A stretch of DNA of 64,000 nt from Apricaphanius iberus (GCA_028564705.1 JAPXFQ010000385.1:3224001-3288000), one strand, 5' to 3'; shown: positions 23,866-34,425, numbered from the stretch's first letter. Program-made: numbers and translations. The notes: generated by a model from the letters alone, not told the origin.

Positions 23866-24033
23866 CTTTACCTGGCTTACATTAATCTATCTCTACCTAG
23901 CTACTCTACCTCTTCCTATCTCTTCCTAACTTTTGACACTCTGCCTGACTACTAACATTAACCTGTCTCTTCCTATCTACCTGTCTGACCTGACTCTAAC
24001 TACCTATAAACATATCTCTAACTGTAAGCTTTG

Positions 24034-25026
24034 TCAAAGAGGAAAGTAGTTTTGCCTAGTTTTAAAGATAGACAAATTGTCTGCTTCACGAACCAACCCT
24101 GGGAGCCGGTTCCATAGGAGGGGAGCCTGATAGCTGAAAGATCTGCCACCCATTCTACTTTTAGAAATCCTAGGAACTACCAGTAAACCTGCAGTCTGAG
24201 AGCGAAGGTCTCTGTTAGGAACATATGGAACAATCAGGTCTCTTATGTATGATGGAGCTAGATTATTAAGGGCTTTATATGTCAGAAGGAGGATCTTGAA
24301 TTCTATTCTAGATTTTACTGGGAGCCAGTGAAGAGAAGCTAAAACAGGGGAAATGTGATCTCTTCTTTTAATATTCATCAGAATCCTAGCAGCAGCATTT
24401 TGAACTAACTGAAGACTTTTAATTGTATTCTGTGGACTACCTGATAATAGACAGTTACAGTAATCCAGCCTTGAAGTAACAAAGGCATGGACTAGTTTTT
24501 CAGCATCATTCCTGGACAGGATGGTTCTAATTTTTGCAATATTCCTAAGGTGAAAAAAGGAAATCCTACAGACTTCTTTAATGTAAGTTCTAAATGACAT
24601 ATCTTGGTCAAAAATGACACCGAGGTTTTTTGCTTTATTACTGGAGGCTAATTTAATGCCGTCCAGGTGAAGGGGCTGACTAAGTAGTTTCTTTTTCAGA
24701 GCTTCTGGTCCAAAGACGACAACTTCTGTTTTATCAGAATTTAGAAGCAAGAAGTTTAGAGTCATCCAAGTTTTTATGTCTTCCAGACATGCCTGTAGTC
24801 TACCTAACTGATTGGATTCATCAGGATTTATGGATAGATATAGCTGTGTATCATCTGCGTAACTATGGAATTTTATCCCATGCTGCCTAATTATTTTACC
24901 AATAGGAAGCATATATATAGTAAAGAGAATCGGCCCAAGCACTGAACCCTGTGGTACTCCGCAAGTAACTATTGAGGTTGAGGAAGATCTATTGTTTACC
25001 TGAACAAACTGAAATCTGTTAGACAA
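24034..25026 (-). pseudogene. L2 ORF2, reverse transcriptase C-terminal part
   Basis: A 330-codon open frame continues ORF2 after a break. It begins in the sequence SNRFQFVQVNN. Residues 23-28 are GVPQGS (RT motif B) and 56-59 are YADD, the catalytic motif C. After this come the thumb and the conserved C-terminal QNAAARIL, LHWLPVKSRI and WNRLPGL blocks. The last codons are out of frame: the usual LFDKAYS ending is readable in another frame just beyond, so a small deletion lies near 24040. This segment is the second half of one original protein with the frame at 25107-27092. Confidence 0.9.
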
Positions 25027-25106
25027 ATAAGATTTAAACCCACCTAGCTGTTCCTTTTTACAGACACTTTGGACAAAGTGTTGATCAGGTAGTCAGCAGC
25101 TGAGAT

Positions 25107-27092
25107 CTAACAGAGAAGAATGGACACCAGTCCATTGTCTGAGGCTATGAGAATATCATTAGTAACCTTCACCAGAGCTGTTTCAGTGCTGTGATGAGCT
25201 CTAAAGCCTGACTGAAACTTCTCAAACAGCTCATTATTGTTTAAATGCTCACATATCTGGTGTGCAACTATTTTCTCAAGAATTTTAGATAAGAAGGGAA
25301 GATTAGATATCGGTCTATAGTTAATTAAGTCGTTTTGATCAAGAGAGGGTTTCTTAAGTAGAGGTTTAATTACAGCAATCTTAAACTCCTGTGGTACATA
25401 TCCATTGACTAAGGATAGATTCATTATATTTAAAATTGGAGCAGCGATCAGAGGGAAAACTTCTTTTAAGAGTTTAGTTGGGATTGGGTCTAAAACGCAA
25501 GTTGAAGGTTTAGATGAAGCTAATAATTTTAGTACATCACAAAGTTCGGCTGCATTAAAGCAGTTTAAGCATATATTAGGTTCCACCATTTTTGAGGCTG
25601 CCTCATTAACTAAGGAGGAAGCAAGCATATTGGGAAGGTTCCCAATTATCTTATTCTTTATGGAGTCTATTTTATTTATAAAGAATTGCATGAAGTCGTC
25701 ACTGCTTAGAGCTTGGGGAATGGTTGGCTCGATAGAGCTATGATCCTGTGTGAGTTTGGCAACTGTATTAAAAAGAAACCTAGGATTATTTTTATTCTCC
25801 TCGATTAAAGATGAATAATATGCTGTTCTAGCTGTGTGAAGGCTCTTTTTATATAGCAATAAACTATTTTTCCATATTAAAAAGGAATCATGTAAATGCG
25901 TGGAGCGCCATTTTCTCTCTAGTTTTCTAACATTCTGCTTTAGGGTACGTAGCTCTAAATTAAACCAGGGAGTTAATCTTCTATGGCTAGCCACCTTCCT
26001 TTTCAAGGGGGCAACTTTGTCTATTGCCCGACGCAGGGAGGAATTAACGCTATGAACTAAAATGTCAAGTTGTGAGGGGTCACGAGTTAAATCACTGTTT
26101 TCTGTTCTGCATTTATAAACTGAGGAAATTAAAGTTGGAAGAGCTTCTTTAAAATTTGCTACAGCGTTGTCTGATAACGTTCTGGTATAATGAAGTTTTC
26201 TTTCAGGTTTGATATGATCCATTAGAGTAAGTTTAAAAGTGATAAGGAAATGATCAGACAGGATAGGGTTATGTGGAAAGACTGTTATTTCTTCACAGTC
26301 AATGCCATAAGTCAGCACAAGATCTAAAGTGTGGTGACAAGAATGTGTTGGTCCCTGCACATTTTGAGTAAAGCCTATTGAGTCTAGGATAGTGTTAAAA
26401 GCTGTATTTAGACTATCACTTTCATTATCAACATGAATATTGAAGTCTCCGACTATAATGACTTTATCAGTGTTTAAAACTAAGTCAGATAGAAAATCTG
26501 AAATCTGATCTAAAAATTGAGAATAAGGTCCTGGTGGACGATATAAGACCACAAACAAAAGTGGCTTTACTGCTTTGTTATGTGTATGAGGAAAGCTAAA
26601 AACTAGATGCTCAAAGGAACTGTAACTATTATTTTTTTGGAGATTAATTAGTAAATCGGAATGAAAGATAGTTGCTACTCCACCTCCTCGACCAGTACTT
26701 CGAGGGACACTAAAGTTTAAGTAGCTAGGGGGAGTTGACTCATTTATTGTGACATGGTCCTCTTCCTGCAACCATGTCTCTGCAAGACAAAACAAATCAA
26801 TATTATTTTCACAAATTAAGTCATTTACCAAGAGTGTTTTTGAGGGGAGAGATCTTATGTTTAGTAAACCACATTTAATTGATTTGTTTTTATGTTCAGT
26901 CCGAGTTTTATTTATCTTTATGAGATTTTTATACTTTGCTCTAGTAGCATTAACTTTTAATTCATTAGTTTTGGGTAGTGGACGGGAAACTATCTCTATA
27001 GGGTAGTGGGTGGGTGGCAGTCCCTGTTCCTTGACCTGGACTCTGGTTCCCTGACTACTCTGGGTTCCCTGAGCTGGACTCTGGGTTGTCAC
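25107..27092 (-). pseudogene. L2 ORF2, endonuclease and N-terminal reverse transcriptase part
   Basis: A 661-codon open frame. Residues about 72-290 form an AP-type endonuclease, the enzyme that nicks target DNA. Visible residues are Asn78 (LLNIRSLPS), Glu105 (AETWL), the GDFN block at 215-218 and the SDH block at 279-281. RT begins before [18 protein letters not shown] (about 590) and runs through [20 protein letters not shown]. The frame ends at 25107 through a one-base deletion, judged by the LLDLS readable in the next frame. The following FDTxDH motif A, which carries a catalytic Asp, is not recognisable between 25027 and 25095, where about 20 bases also seem lost. The first Met is arbitrary, since the protein probably starts elsewhere in intact copies. 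Confidence 0.9.
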
Positions 27093-27415
27093 GGCTTTGG
27101 GGAACTAGAGATAACCCTATCAATGTTCCTGGAAAGAAGCGAAGCTCCGTCCTCGGTGGGATGGATGCCGTCTCTACGTAACAGTCCAGGTTTTCCCCAG
27201 AAGGTCCCCCAGTTATCAATGTAGCCCACATCGTTTTCTGGACACCACCTTGACAACCAAAGGTGGAACGAAAGCATATGGCTGTACATGTCATCGCTAG
27301 TACGATCAGGCAGGGGACCAGAAGCTCTGGTGTAGTGTTTGCTGTCTGTATCAAGAGCCACACAGTAAAAATCTTCCATTAGGAACCTCTGGATAAATTC
27401 TGACTCTGTTTTCAC
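27089..27415 (-). pseudogene. L2 ORF1, C-terminal part of an SGNH/GDSL esterase-like domain
   Basis: A 108-codon stretch reads [20 protein letters not shown], then [26 protein letters not shown] and GIHPT. The DGIHPT motif is the Asp-x-x-His block that supplies two catalytic residues in SGNH hydrolases. CR1/L2 ORF1 proteins are known to carry such an esterase domain. The Ser-containing N-terminal block is missing because the element is cut off at about 27415. The role of the domain in retrotransposition is uncertain. Confidence 0.75.
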
Positions 27416-27534
27416 TTTAAATGGTCATTTTCAGCTTCTCATTTGCTCATCAATGCTAAGTTAAGTTGTATTGTGGAACTACATTTAAATATTGCAGTTC
27501 ATTATTTATCTACCTTTAAAAAATATATAATTTG
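27416..27534. other. Spacer between two LINE insertions
   Basis: AT-rich sequence between the probable 5' truncation point of the minus-strand L2 and the next LINE fragment. The exact boundary is not certain. Confidence 0.4.
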
Positions 27535-27720
27535 TTCGTCTGCATGTTGTACATCATGCTGCAGCCAGATTTATGTTCCAAATCACTAAACCTTTTTGAT
27601 ATCACACTGCTAATCTACTAGCTCCCAATCCACTCCAGAGTAAACTTTAAGAACTTTGTGCTCATTCACAAGGTTTTGAATGGTCAAGCACCAGAATCCA
27701 GCTCAATGCAAACATATGTA
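27535..27720 (+). mobile_element. CR1/L2-type LINE fragment, part 1
   Basis: Read forwards, TGTACATCATGCTGCAGCC, then CACTCCAGAGTAAACTTTAA and TTTTGAATGGTCAAGCACC match, in degraded form, the Q-N-A-A-A-R, L-P-x-x-x-R-I-x-F-K-I and Y-K-A-L-N-G-x-A-P blocks near the C-terminus of L2/CR1 reverse transcriptases. The copy continues at 27935 after an interruption. Confidence 0.6.
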
Positions 27721-27734
27721 TGTAAAATGTGGCA

Positions 27735-27815
27735 AGGCACAATGAGAGCCTGGGCAGGATTCAATCCCACAACTCCCAGGTGAGAGTCATGCGCACTAAC
27801 CAGTCAGCCAAAGAT
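27735..27815 (-). mobile_element. tRNA-derived SINE head, inserted in the LINE fragment
   Basis: On the minus strand there is an A-box-like TGGCTGACTGG (27810-27800) and a B box GGATTGAATCC (27767-27757) at tRNA-like spacing. They sit between two parts of one LINE, so this is probably a SINE insertion. The sequence to 27930 that completes the gap is not identified. Confidence 0.55.
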
Positions 27816-27934
27816 GGGACATCCCTGTGGCCAAGAAGCCAGGGCACATCATTTATAGGATCCACAGTGACAGGACCTCAACACTGTCACAAAAAGGTTA
27901 GAGCTGTACTTTCACACAGTAGTAGTTAGTACTG

Positions 27935-28130
27935 TCCCAGGTATCTAAGGTCGTTTGAGCAAGGCATGTTGGTTGTACCACAAACAAGGTTGAAAACTAA
28001 AGGTGACAAGGCCTTCTCAGCAGTAGCCCAAGGACTTTAGAACTCTCTCCCATTTAGTATGAGATCTGTGGGCTGTTGAGTGTTTGTAAAAAGCAACTAA
28101 AATGTATTGTTTTACAACTGGTTATAATTA
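27935..28130 (+). mobile_element. CR1/L2-type LINE fragment, part 2
   Basis: GGTTGTACCACAAACAAGGT, then TGAAAACTAAAGGTGAC, AAGGCCTTCTCAGCAGT and GGACTTTAGAACTCTCTCCC correspond to the V-P-x-x-R-L-K-x-x-G-D, A-F-S-x-x-A and L-W-N-x-L-P blocks that follow part 1 in intact elements. Confidence 0.6.
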
Positions 28131-28289
28131 ACTACTGTATTTTGATGTAATGCTTTAGATTTCTCATTGTCTCTCTCTTTAAGTTTTGACTGCTGTAGAG
28201 CCCAGACAACAGTTGTTGAGACACACACAACACTCGGATTATCTTTATTCCACCCATTTTGAGACTACTAGCACCAGTTGGCTGGGCCT

Positions 28290-28530
28290 CTGTCGAATTA
28301 AGTCAGTCACTATAAAGGGGTTAAATATTTACACAATATCTTAGTTTGTTAAATATTTTAATTTGTCATTATTTTGTAGAACTCAGTTTTCACTTTGAAA
28401 ATCAAGTGCATTTTAAAAAGAAAAAATGTCCAAAAAGGACCAATTTAGTTGATTCTAATTAATTTGTAAAAGTACTAAAAATGTAAAACATCCAAGGGGG
28501 TGAATAATTTTCATAGAAACTTTAAAAATG
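28290..28530 (+). mobile_element. Tc1-like transposon 3' end
   Basis: ATAAAGGGGTTAAATATTTA near 28312 and CATCCAAGGGGGTGAATAAT near 28489 are the two recognisable blocks of the 3' non-coding end of the same Tc1-like family as 14395-15225. No transposase sequence is attached. Confidence 0.55.
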
Positions 28531-28717
28531 AGTCATATTCAGTAACTTATATTTCTGAGAAGTTAATGTATTTATGTGATTCACTTTAAATGTAGGACAT
28601 TATATAGACTGATTACACACAGACAAGGTTTTAAGCCTTTCTTTCTATAATTATGAGAATTTCCGCTTTCAGCAAATGAAAAACAAATTCAATTGTTTAA
28701 GAGATTAGAATATTACT

Positions 28718-28851
28718 GTGATGGCGACCTTTCCAGGGTGTGTCGCTCATCTTGCCCACTGCCTGCTGGAGATAGGGATCATCCCTCGCAACCTACATGA
28801 ATAAGCAGGGATGGCTGGCTGGCTGGCTAGATGGATGGATGGATGGATGTT
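28718..28851 (+). mobile_element. TGGA-tailed fish retroposon fragment
   Basis: GTGATGGCGACCTTTCCAGG, then CTGCTGGAGATAGGGATC and AATAAGCAGGGATGG lead into GGCT and GGAT tandem units (28811-28850). It is the same repeat family as 57521-57649. Confidence 0.65.
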
Positions 28852-31296
28852 TTAGTACCTACAAGTAAGCTAACATTTTAAACCTTTCTTGATCTTGCTT
28901 GCTATGGTCTTGAAACCTTCTTTAATATGATTTTCAAAAGGTTCTTCCGATTTGATGAACTAACCTAATCGGAATGCACATTGTAGTTATTTGCATATGT
29001 CTGTATATGTAAGGACAGACAAAGATAGATCTTATGCTCTTATTCTTTATCTGAGGTGCCAATTGTTTAAGGACCTACAAATGATCTTTAAATGAGCTGA
29101 GTATTACAAGGAGTATACCCCCCTTATCCAGTGTGCTGAACCAGAGTGAAGTACTGCAGTTTTTTTATTCAAATGCAGCACAGGGGTTTTATTTGTTGCA
29201 GAGGTCAGCCTTTGACAGGGGATCAGTGTATGGCGGACAGAGGGCAGATTGATTCCACCTTATTTTTTTCTTTTCCTACTCCGCCAGATGTTTATCCCAT
29301 TTAGTGTGACAGACTAAGAGGTGAGCACTCTTGTGTGCATGCTCTGTCCATACGCGGCTTTACAAAGCTCCGGCCCTGACTGTGTCAGACTGAAGTTGAT
29401 AGATTGCACTCAGCTATCTGTCACTGGCCAGAGACAAAAGAAAAAGACAGGTCGGAGGAGACAAGGGGCTGCATTTTAATAGTGTCCCTGGGAGACAAAC
29501 ATATAACAAAACCATGTGGGATGGTCTGGCACTGGAAGCTGACACAAAGTGATGAGCCGTCAGTCTAGTTTGTTTTTCCTCATTAAGAAGCACATTTTCT
29601 AAATGATACTTTTGCGGTAAGAAATCCCTATGAGGCTTCCTTGGTTGACCACTCAATGATAACTTGTTCCGAACTTCAAAAAACAATTTAAGATGTGTCA
29701 AATGTTATTTTTGTCAAGGCAAGAACAAGGTTGGTGAATGAATGGAAAGTTGCACAGCAGAAGCGGGAGGAAACATGGTTAATAAAAAGGGTTGTTTTTA
29801 AATGCTGCAAAAGAAAAAAAACCCATAGAACTCTATTAACCTAATCTATGATTAGATTTCTAATCATGTGCAAATGAATGCACCCTTATGGCCATCAAAA
29901 ACACAAAAACAATTAATGGATTGTTGTGGGCTTTGTTGAACATTTTTGAAGGACGTGTTTGTGTTGCTTGTGTTTTCAGCTATTCTCTGAATTTGTAATC
30001 TTTATAAAATATATCACACATGTTTGCAAACTGATAATGGAGTCACAAAAGGTTGGTTTTATGCAGAATGAGCCACTCTACAGGGACACATTTGATCTTT
30101 CTTGAATGTGTATTTACTCCCACAAACAGGGAAGATAGCCTCTTCAGCTTGCATGAACTCATAATCCCAAAATGCTTTTTTTCCCTCTCTTATGCACACA
30201 CACACATAGAAACATGCTCACTTAATAACCATAATGATGCTCCTAATCTTTGCGTGCTGAGCAGAATATTTTCATTGTTTTGCTCAGATTAATGGTAATG
30301 AAAAAAATTATTCTAAAATACAGAAAGTAAGTGCCAAAAATCATACGAATTGAACTGTCAGTCTTAAAACATAAAACAATCATGGCATATATCTGCATGT
30401 AGAAATGAAGTGGAATACCATATCAACACTTTTTACCCTACTTAGTACTGCTGTTTTCATGTTTTTGAGTCTTTCTGTGTTTAGCTCTGTCTCAGGGAGG
30501 TGCAGCTAATGTATCTGAAGTGACTATGTGCTGATGGCAAGGTGCAGGTCCCATCAATTCTGACATCAGAGGCAGATTAATGAAAGTGCTTTATTTAGCT
30601 TATTTCAAGTCCTCCCTGTCTGACCTACTGTCACTTTGAACAATTCTACTCTTAAGGCTCAGAAACATCCTATTTCTTCTTCTTTGGCCATTCACAAGCA
30701 ATCCACTTTATTTTTTTATATATATATTTTTTTTTTTCAGAAGTCTGACTGTAAGTAGCAGACAATTGTAAGCATTCTGTGTACATTTTTGCGCTCAAGC
30801 ATTAAAAATTTTGGTTTTTACTTCCACATAGCCCCAAAGAGACATGACCTTTGCCATGCCCATCTTGTAACATGAATTTTTAAGCCTTACCTGTCCCTCC
30901 GTAATGAACCTACTTTTCAACACTTCTCTTGAGTTCTGACCCAGAAAGTCAGACTATGTCTGGGATTTACTGAGGAGTCCTGACCCTTCATTTGGGCAAC
31001 AATGTTTCAAGGTGCATGTGCATTCAGCACAGAGTAGGCACTCAAGGTTTCAACAAGCAATGAGCAAACTTCAGAAGATGGATGGAGCCAGAGCTTGACC
31101 TGATAACCATTCTATACCCTCAGGGTGTGGTCTGGCACCTTGCTCCTCTGCCATCTAAATCTCTGCCCATACTGGTGGAGCCATTTCATCTCCATGCATT
31201 CATAGCCATCACAGGATACTTTTTTAAGCAATGACTGGCTGAACAAAAGGTCTGTTTCAGCCACTCATTCTGCTCCAGTGATCTCATCTTACCCCT
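28852..31296. other. Intergenic DNA, nothing recognised
   Basis: No supported exon, repeat or RNA gene. Only homopolymer and T-rich runs stand out, near 30710-30737. Confidence 0.5.
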
Positions 31297-31720
31297 CAAG
31301 TATTTATACTCTTCAAAACTTTTCACACCGTTTTATATTTCAGCCACAACCCTGTCTATTAGTATAATTCTATTTGACTGGCAAAGAAAAAGTAGTACAT
31401 ACATGTGAAGTGATAGGAAAATTATGTTTTACTTTGATTTTTTTTTTTTTTTACATGAAATGTGACAAGTGTGGGGTATTCTGCTCCTTCATTATTTGAT
31501 ACCCCAGTTTAAAACTCAGAATAATTGTCTTCAGAAATCATCAAATTTGTAAATAGCGTTAATTTGTGTGTAATTAAATTAAATGTAAGTGCTTTTTTTC
31601 TATAAAAGGCCTCAGAGGTCAGTGAAAGAACAAAATCGAAGGTTCCGATGACCAAGTAACAGAGGAGGTCAAAAACAAACAGGTCAGTAGTACCATTTTG
31701 GAGAAGATTAGAGCAGAGCC
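31297..31720 (+). mobile_element. Tc1-like transposon 5' part
   Basis: AGTATTTATACTCTTCAAAA, then CACACCG, ATTTCAGCCACAAC and AAAGTAGTACATACATGTGA follow the 5' end of the common Tc1-like family. GGCCTCAGAGGTCAGTGAAA near 31610 and AAACAGGTCAGTAGTACC near 31677 are its leader and early coding region. The copy breaks off shortly after the start of the transposase gene. Confidence 0.7.
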
Positions 31721-32036
31721 TGACTGTATTTTGAATGTCATTAATAGCAATGTTTATTGTTTATGAATGCTAGCTTCCTGCTAAAATCAAATCACACTAC
31801 TCAGAACAAGTATGCTGAGCTAATGTATATAGCAATGCTAAGAGCTACTCTGTTTACCTCAGCACAAAAGAAAACAGCCCATTTTACAGGGGGCAGCTTT
31901 TAGCTGGGCAGCTTCAGATAAGTAACTCTCAACTTGTGCACCACGGTTTCATTGTGGCTCTATCTTTTTCTCTGGTGGAATCTGTACATCAAAGATTTCT
32001 TCTGCAGGGTTTTCAACAAGTCAGGTTCAGGACTTA

Positions 32037-32462
32037 TGGTGCGTTCACACCGCACGCTTTATCAGTGTCAAACAAGGCTCACAAAGCAACTAGTTTGATG
32101 CAGATACATTTTTAGGCTGAAACTTCCCCATGATGAAAAGCGCGTGGGTGGGCCTTTCTCTGATGGATGTTTTAAACACGGTTGGCTAGTAAATGCTGAT
32201 GTCAGGCAACATGATATGCCCTGATTGGTTGCAGTGCGGCGTCAAGAGCGTTAAGAGTATCAAAAGCTCAACGAGGTGAGCTTCTGCATTCCTAGCTTTT
32301 GGTGCTATGCTTGAAACACAGGAAAAGCTTGGAAGAATGATGCAGCCAATGCAACCAAAGTGACGCAGAAACTCTGACACCGCTCTGATAGCCTCAACTT
32401 TTAGCTTTACATGTAATGTTACCGCTCTTGACGCTGATGTTTAGGGTGGTGTGAATGCATCA
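32037..32462. mobile_element. MITE-like element with TGGTGCGTTCACACC ends
   Basis: The left end TGGTGCGTTCACACC and the right end GGTGTGAATGCATCA are inverted repeats matching at 13 of 15 positions. The inside has no coding capacity. Ends of this kind are familiar from PIF/Harbinger-type non-autonomous elements of fish, but no exact target-site duplication is visible, so the superfamily is unproven. Confidence 0.5.
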
Positions 32463-32666
32463 TGATACAATCTGTTGTAAACAGTTACCTGATCGATGAT
32501 CAGCAAATCTAAAAGTATTTTGGAGTTTCTTCCAAAAACTTGCTCCCCCCGCAAGCAAAGGATTTAAGTTTTTAGCAATTCCTCTCCAATGTGAGTTGGT
32601 CAGTGATCCACACAAAAAGAAACCGAATTCACAAGTTCTGGGAAACACCTAGTTTCTTTGCCAACA

Positions 32667-32830
32667 TCTTGTCCTCCGCCTTCCCCGCTGTTTGAGTGGC
32701 TCCAGCCGGCATCTGGTCCTCTGTCTCCCCCGCCCTTACTGCTGGGGAGTCTCGTCCTCTGTCTCACCCGCCCTTACCGCCAGGGCATCTTCTTCTCCGT
32801 CTTCCCCACTGTTTTGGTAGATCCAGCCGG
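32667..32830. repeat. C-rich minisatellite, left part
   Basis: Four degenerate units of about 37-45 bases start with CATCTNGTCCTCTGTCTCCC-like sequence. Some end CTCCAGCCGG. The array continues at 33471-33560 on the other side of a 640-bp inserted element. A 93-codon frame runs through the array by chance. Confidence 0.75.
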
Positions 32831-33470
32831 TGTAGGTACCAGATCGGCTCGGGTTAGCAGATCGGCTCGGGGGCCTGCGCCCACTTATAACGATATATTA
32901 CATGATTGGTTGGATGCGGCTGTAAGAGTACATGATTGACTGAATGTTAGAATGTGTTGTGCATTTTTAAAATAACTTTATTAAACAAATAGCAAGTATA
33001 CAACACCGGAACGAATCAATAGGATTTCAATACAAACATCCAGGGGTGTTATATAAATACAGTACATGCAAAATGTACGTATTTTAAATATTTTGACAGC
33101 CTTTTTCTTGATAGCCTGATATTGATCTAATGTATAGTTAAACATATCATATTTTTGGGGTTCTCTAAAAAAATAAACGGAAGAAAACTTTTTTTACATC
33201 ATAGGAAAATCCGTCAAAAACATGGTAGATAACAACCTGCCAAACTCAGTCCAAAGCCCATGTGTGAAAGAGCAGTACCAGGGAAATAATATCAGAGTAA
33301 TATCTTAATCTCCCCACAGGAGCTGTTTTTAACATTTATGTCTCTTTTAAATTAAACCACACAGCACTTGCAAGGTAGTTTGTCCAAGTTAAGTTGCCGT
33401 AGTGTGACGTTATCGGCAAGCGCAGGCCCCCCGAGCCGATCTGGTAACCCGAGCAGATCTGGTACCTACA
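32831..33470. mobile_element. 640-bp non-autonomous DNA transposon with about 53-bp inverted ends
   Basis: The left end begins TGTAGGTACCAGATCGGCTC and continues through a second AGATCGGCTCGGG. The right end is its inverted copy, finishing GATCTGGTACCTACA, with about three mismatches and one indel over 53 bases. The AT-rich inside codes for nothing. It splits a minisatellite cleanly: CAGCCGG on the left and CTGGCATCT on the right rejoin to the array's CAGCCGGCATCT. That fits a 4-bp duplication (CCGG/CTGG) with one mismatch. TGT...ACA ends with 4-bp duplications are known in Ginger-type elements, but no transposase is present to confirm this. Confidence 0.75.
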
Positions 33471-33560
33471 CTGGCATCTCATCCTCTGTCTTCCCCGCCC
33501 TCATCGCCTTGGCATCTCTTCCTCCATCTCCCCCACCCTGACCGCCAGCATCTCATTGCT
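33471..33560. repeat. C-rich minisatellite, right part
   Basis: Two more units, CATCTCATCCTCTGTCTTCC and CATCTCTTCCTCCATCTCCC, continue the array interrupted by the 640-bp element. Confidence 0.7.
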
Positions 33561-33589
33561 GATTGGTTGACGCCCCATATTTGCTGCCC

Positions 33590-34425
33590 CAAAGTTCAGT
33601 TTTCCAAACTTTACAGAGCAGCTGCATAGACGGCTTAAAGGACCGTCCCCGCAGCAGCTACATGGAAACGCTGAGGTCCGCTGTACCCAGGGGCAGGGGC
33701 TTTCCGCTAGAGCTGTTCGCAGCCAAGTGTGAAGCGGCTGGAATGAGGATCAGCATCTCCAAATCTGAGTCAATGTTCTTGACCCGGAAAAGGGTAGAGG
33801 GCATCTTTGGGTCGGGGATGGGGTCCTTCCTCAGGTGGAGGAGTTTATGTATCTGGGGGTCTTGTTCACGAAAGAGGGAAAAATGGAGCGGGACATTGAC
33901 GGATTGGTAAGGCATCTGAAGTTATGTGGGCGCTGTACTGGTCTGTTGTGGTGAAGAGAGAGCTGAGCCGAAAGGCAAAGCTCTCGATTTACCGGTTGAT
34001 CTATGTTCCCACCTTCGTCTGATGTCACGAACTCTGGGTGGTGACTGAAAGAACGAGATCACGGATACAGGTGGCCGAAATGAGTTTCCTCCGCAGGGTG
34101 GCTGGGTTCTCCCTTAGAGATAGGGTGAGAAGCTTGGTCATCCGGAGGGGGCTCATAGTAGAGCCGCTGCTCCTTCACATCGAGTGAAACCAGTTGAGGT
34201 GGCTCGGTCATCTGGTCAGGATACCTCCTGGACGCCACTCTGTTGAAGTGTTCCGGGCACGTCCCAGCGGGAGGAGGTCCAGGGGAAGACCCAGGACTCA
34301 CTGGAGGGACCATGTCTTCCGGCTCGCCTAGGAACGCCTCAGGATTCGTCCTGAGGACCTGGCTTAAATGGCTGGGGAGAGGGAAGTCTGGATCTCTCAA
34401 TTGGAATGAAATGTTGATCCAAAAT
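33590..34425 (+). mobile_element. RTE/Rex3-like LINE remnant, reverse transcriptase C-terminal part
   Basis: Several frames together give ELFAAKCEAAGMRISISKSE, RKRVEG, YLGVLF, KREKWSG/MERDID, KRELSRKAKLSIYRLIYVPT, RIQVAEMSFLRRVAGFSLRD and RWLGHLVRIPPGRHSVEVFR. This is the familiar C-terminal half of a very abundant fish LINE usually classed with RTE/Rex3. The frame shifts at least three times and the 5' half is missing. The final CTGGGGAGAGGGAAGTCTGG is also typical of the family. The clade name is from memory and less certain than the identification as a LINE. Confidence 0.8.

Larger units (their letters stand above)
22893..27415 (-). mobile_element. L2-type LINE, nearly full length, minus strand
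   Basis: A non-LTR retrotransposon of about 4.5 kb read right to left. In order come the 3' part of an esterase-like ORF1 domain (27415-27089), ORF2 with an AP-type endonuclease and reverse transcriptase (27092-24034, broken near 25.1 kb), and a 3' UTR of about 1.1 kb ending in a (TTGAA)n tail at 22917-22893. The repeated tail instead of poly(A) is typical of the L2/CR1 group. GGGAAGGAAAAACTCCCTTT near 23079 is a motif common in the 3' UTRs of fish L2 copies. The 5' end is probably truncated at about 27415. I found no target-site duplication. The copy cannot retrotranspose because ORF2 is broken, but it is otherwise well preserved. Confidence 0.9.

Noticed and set aside
25405..25743. 112-codon + frame across the LINE
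   Set aside because: It is antisense to the well-supported LINE ORF2 and has no domain of its own.
27735..27815. Possible genuine tRNA gene on the minus strand
   Set aside because: It has only A- and B-box similarity, a poor stem, and a position inside an interrupted LINE. A SINE head is the better reading.
32658..32939. 93-codon Pro/Ser/Leu-rich + frame
   Set aside because: It runs through the C-rich minisatellite into the inverted end of the 640-bp element. The repeat composition explains it.
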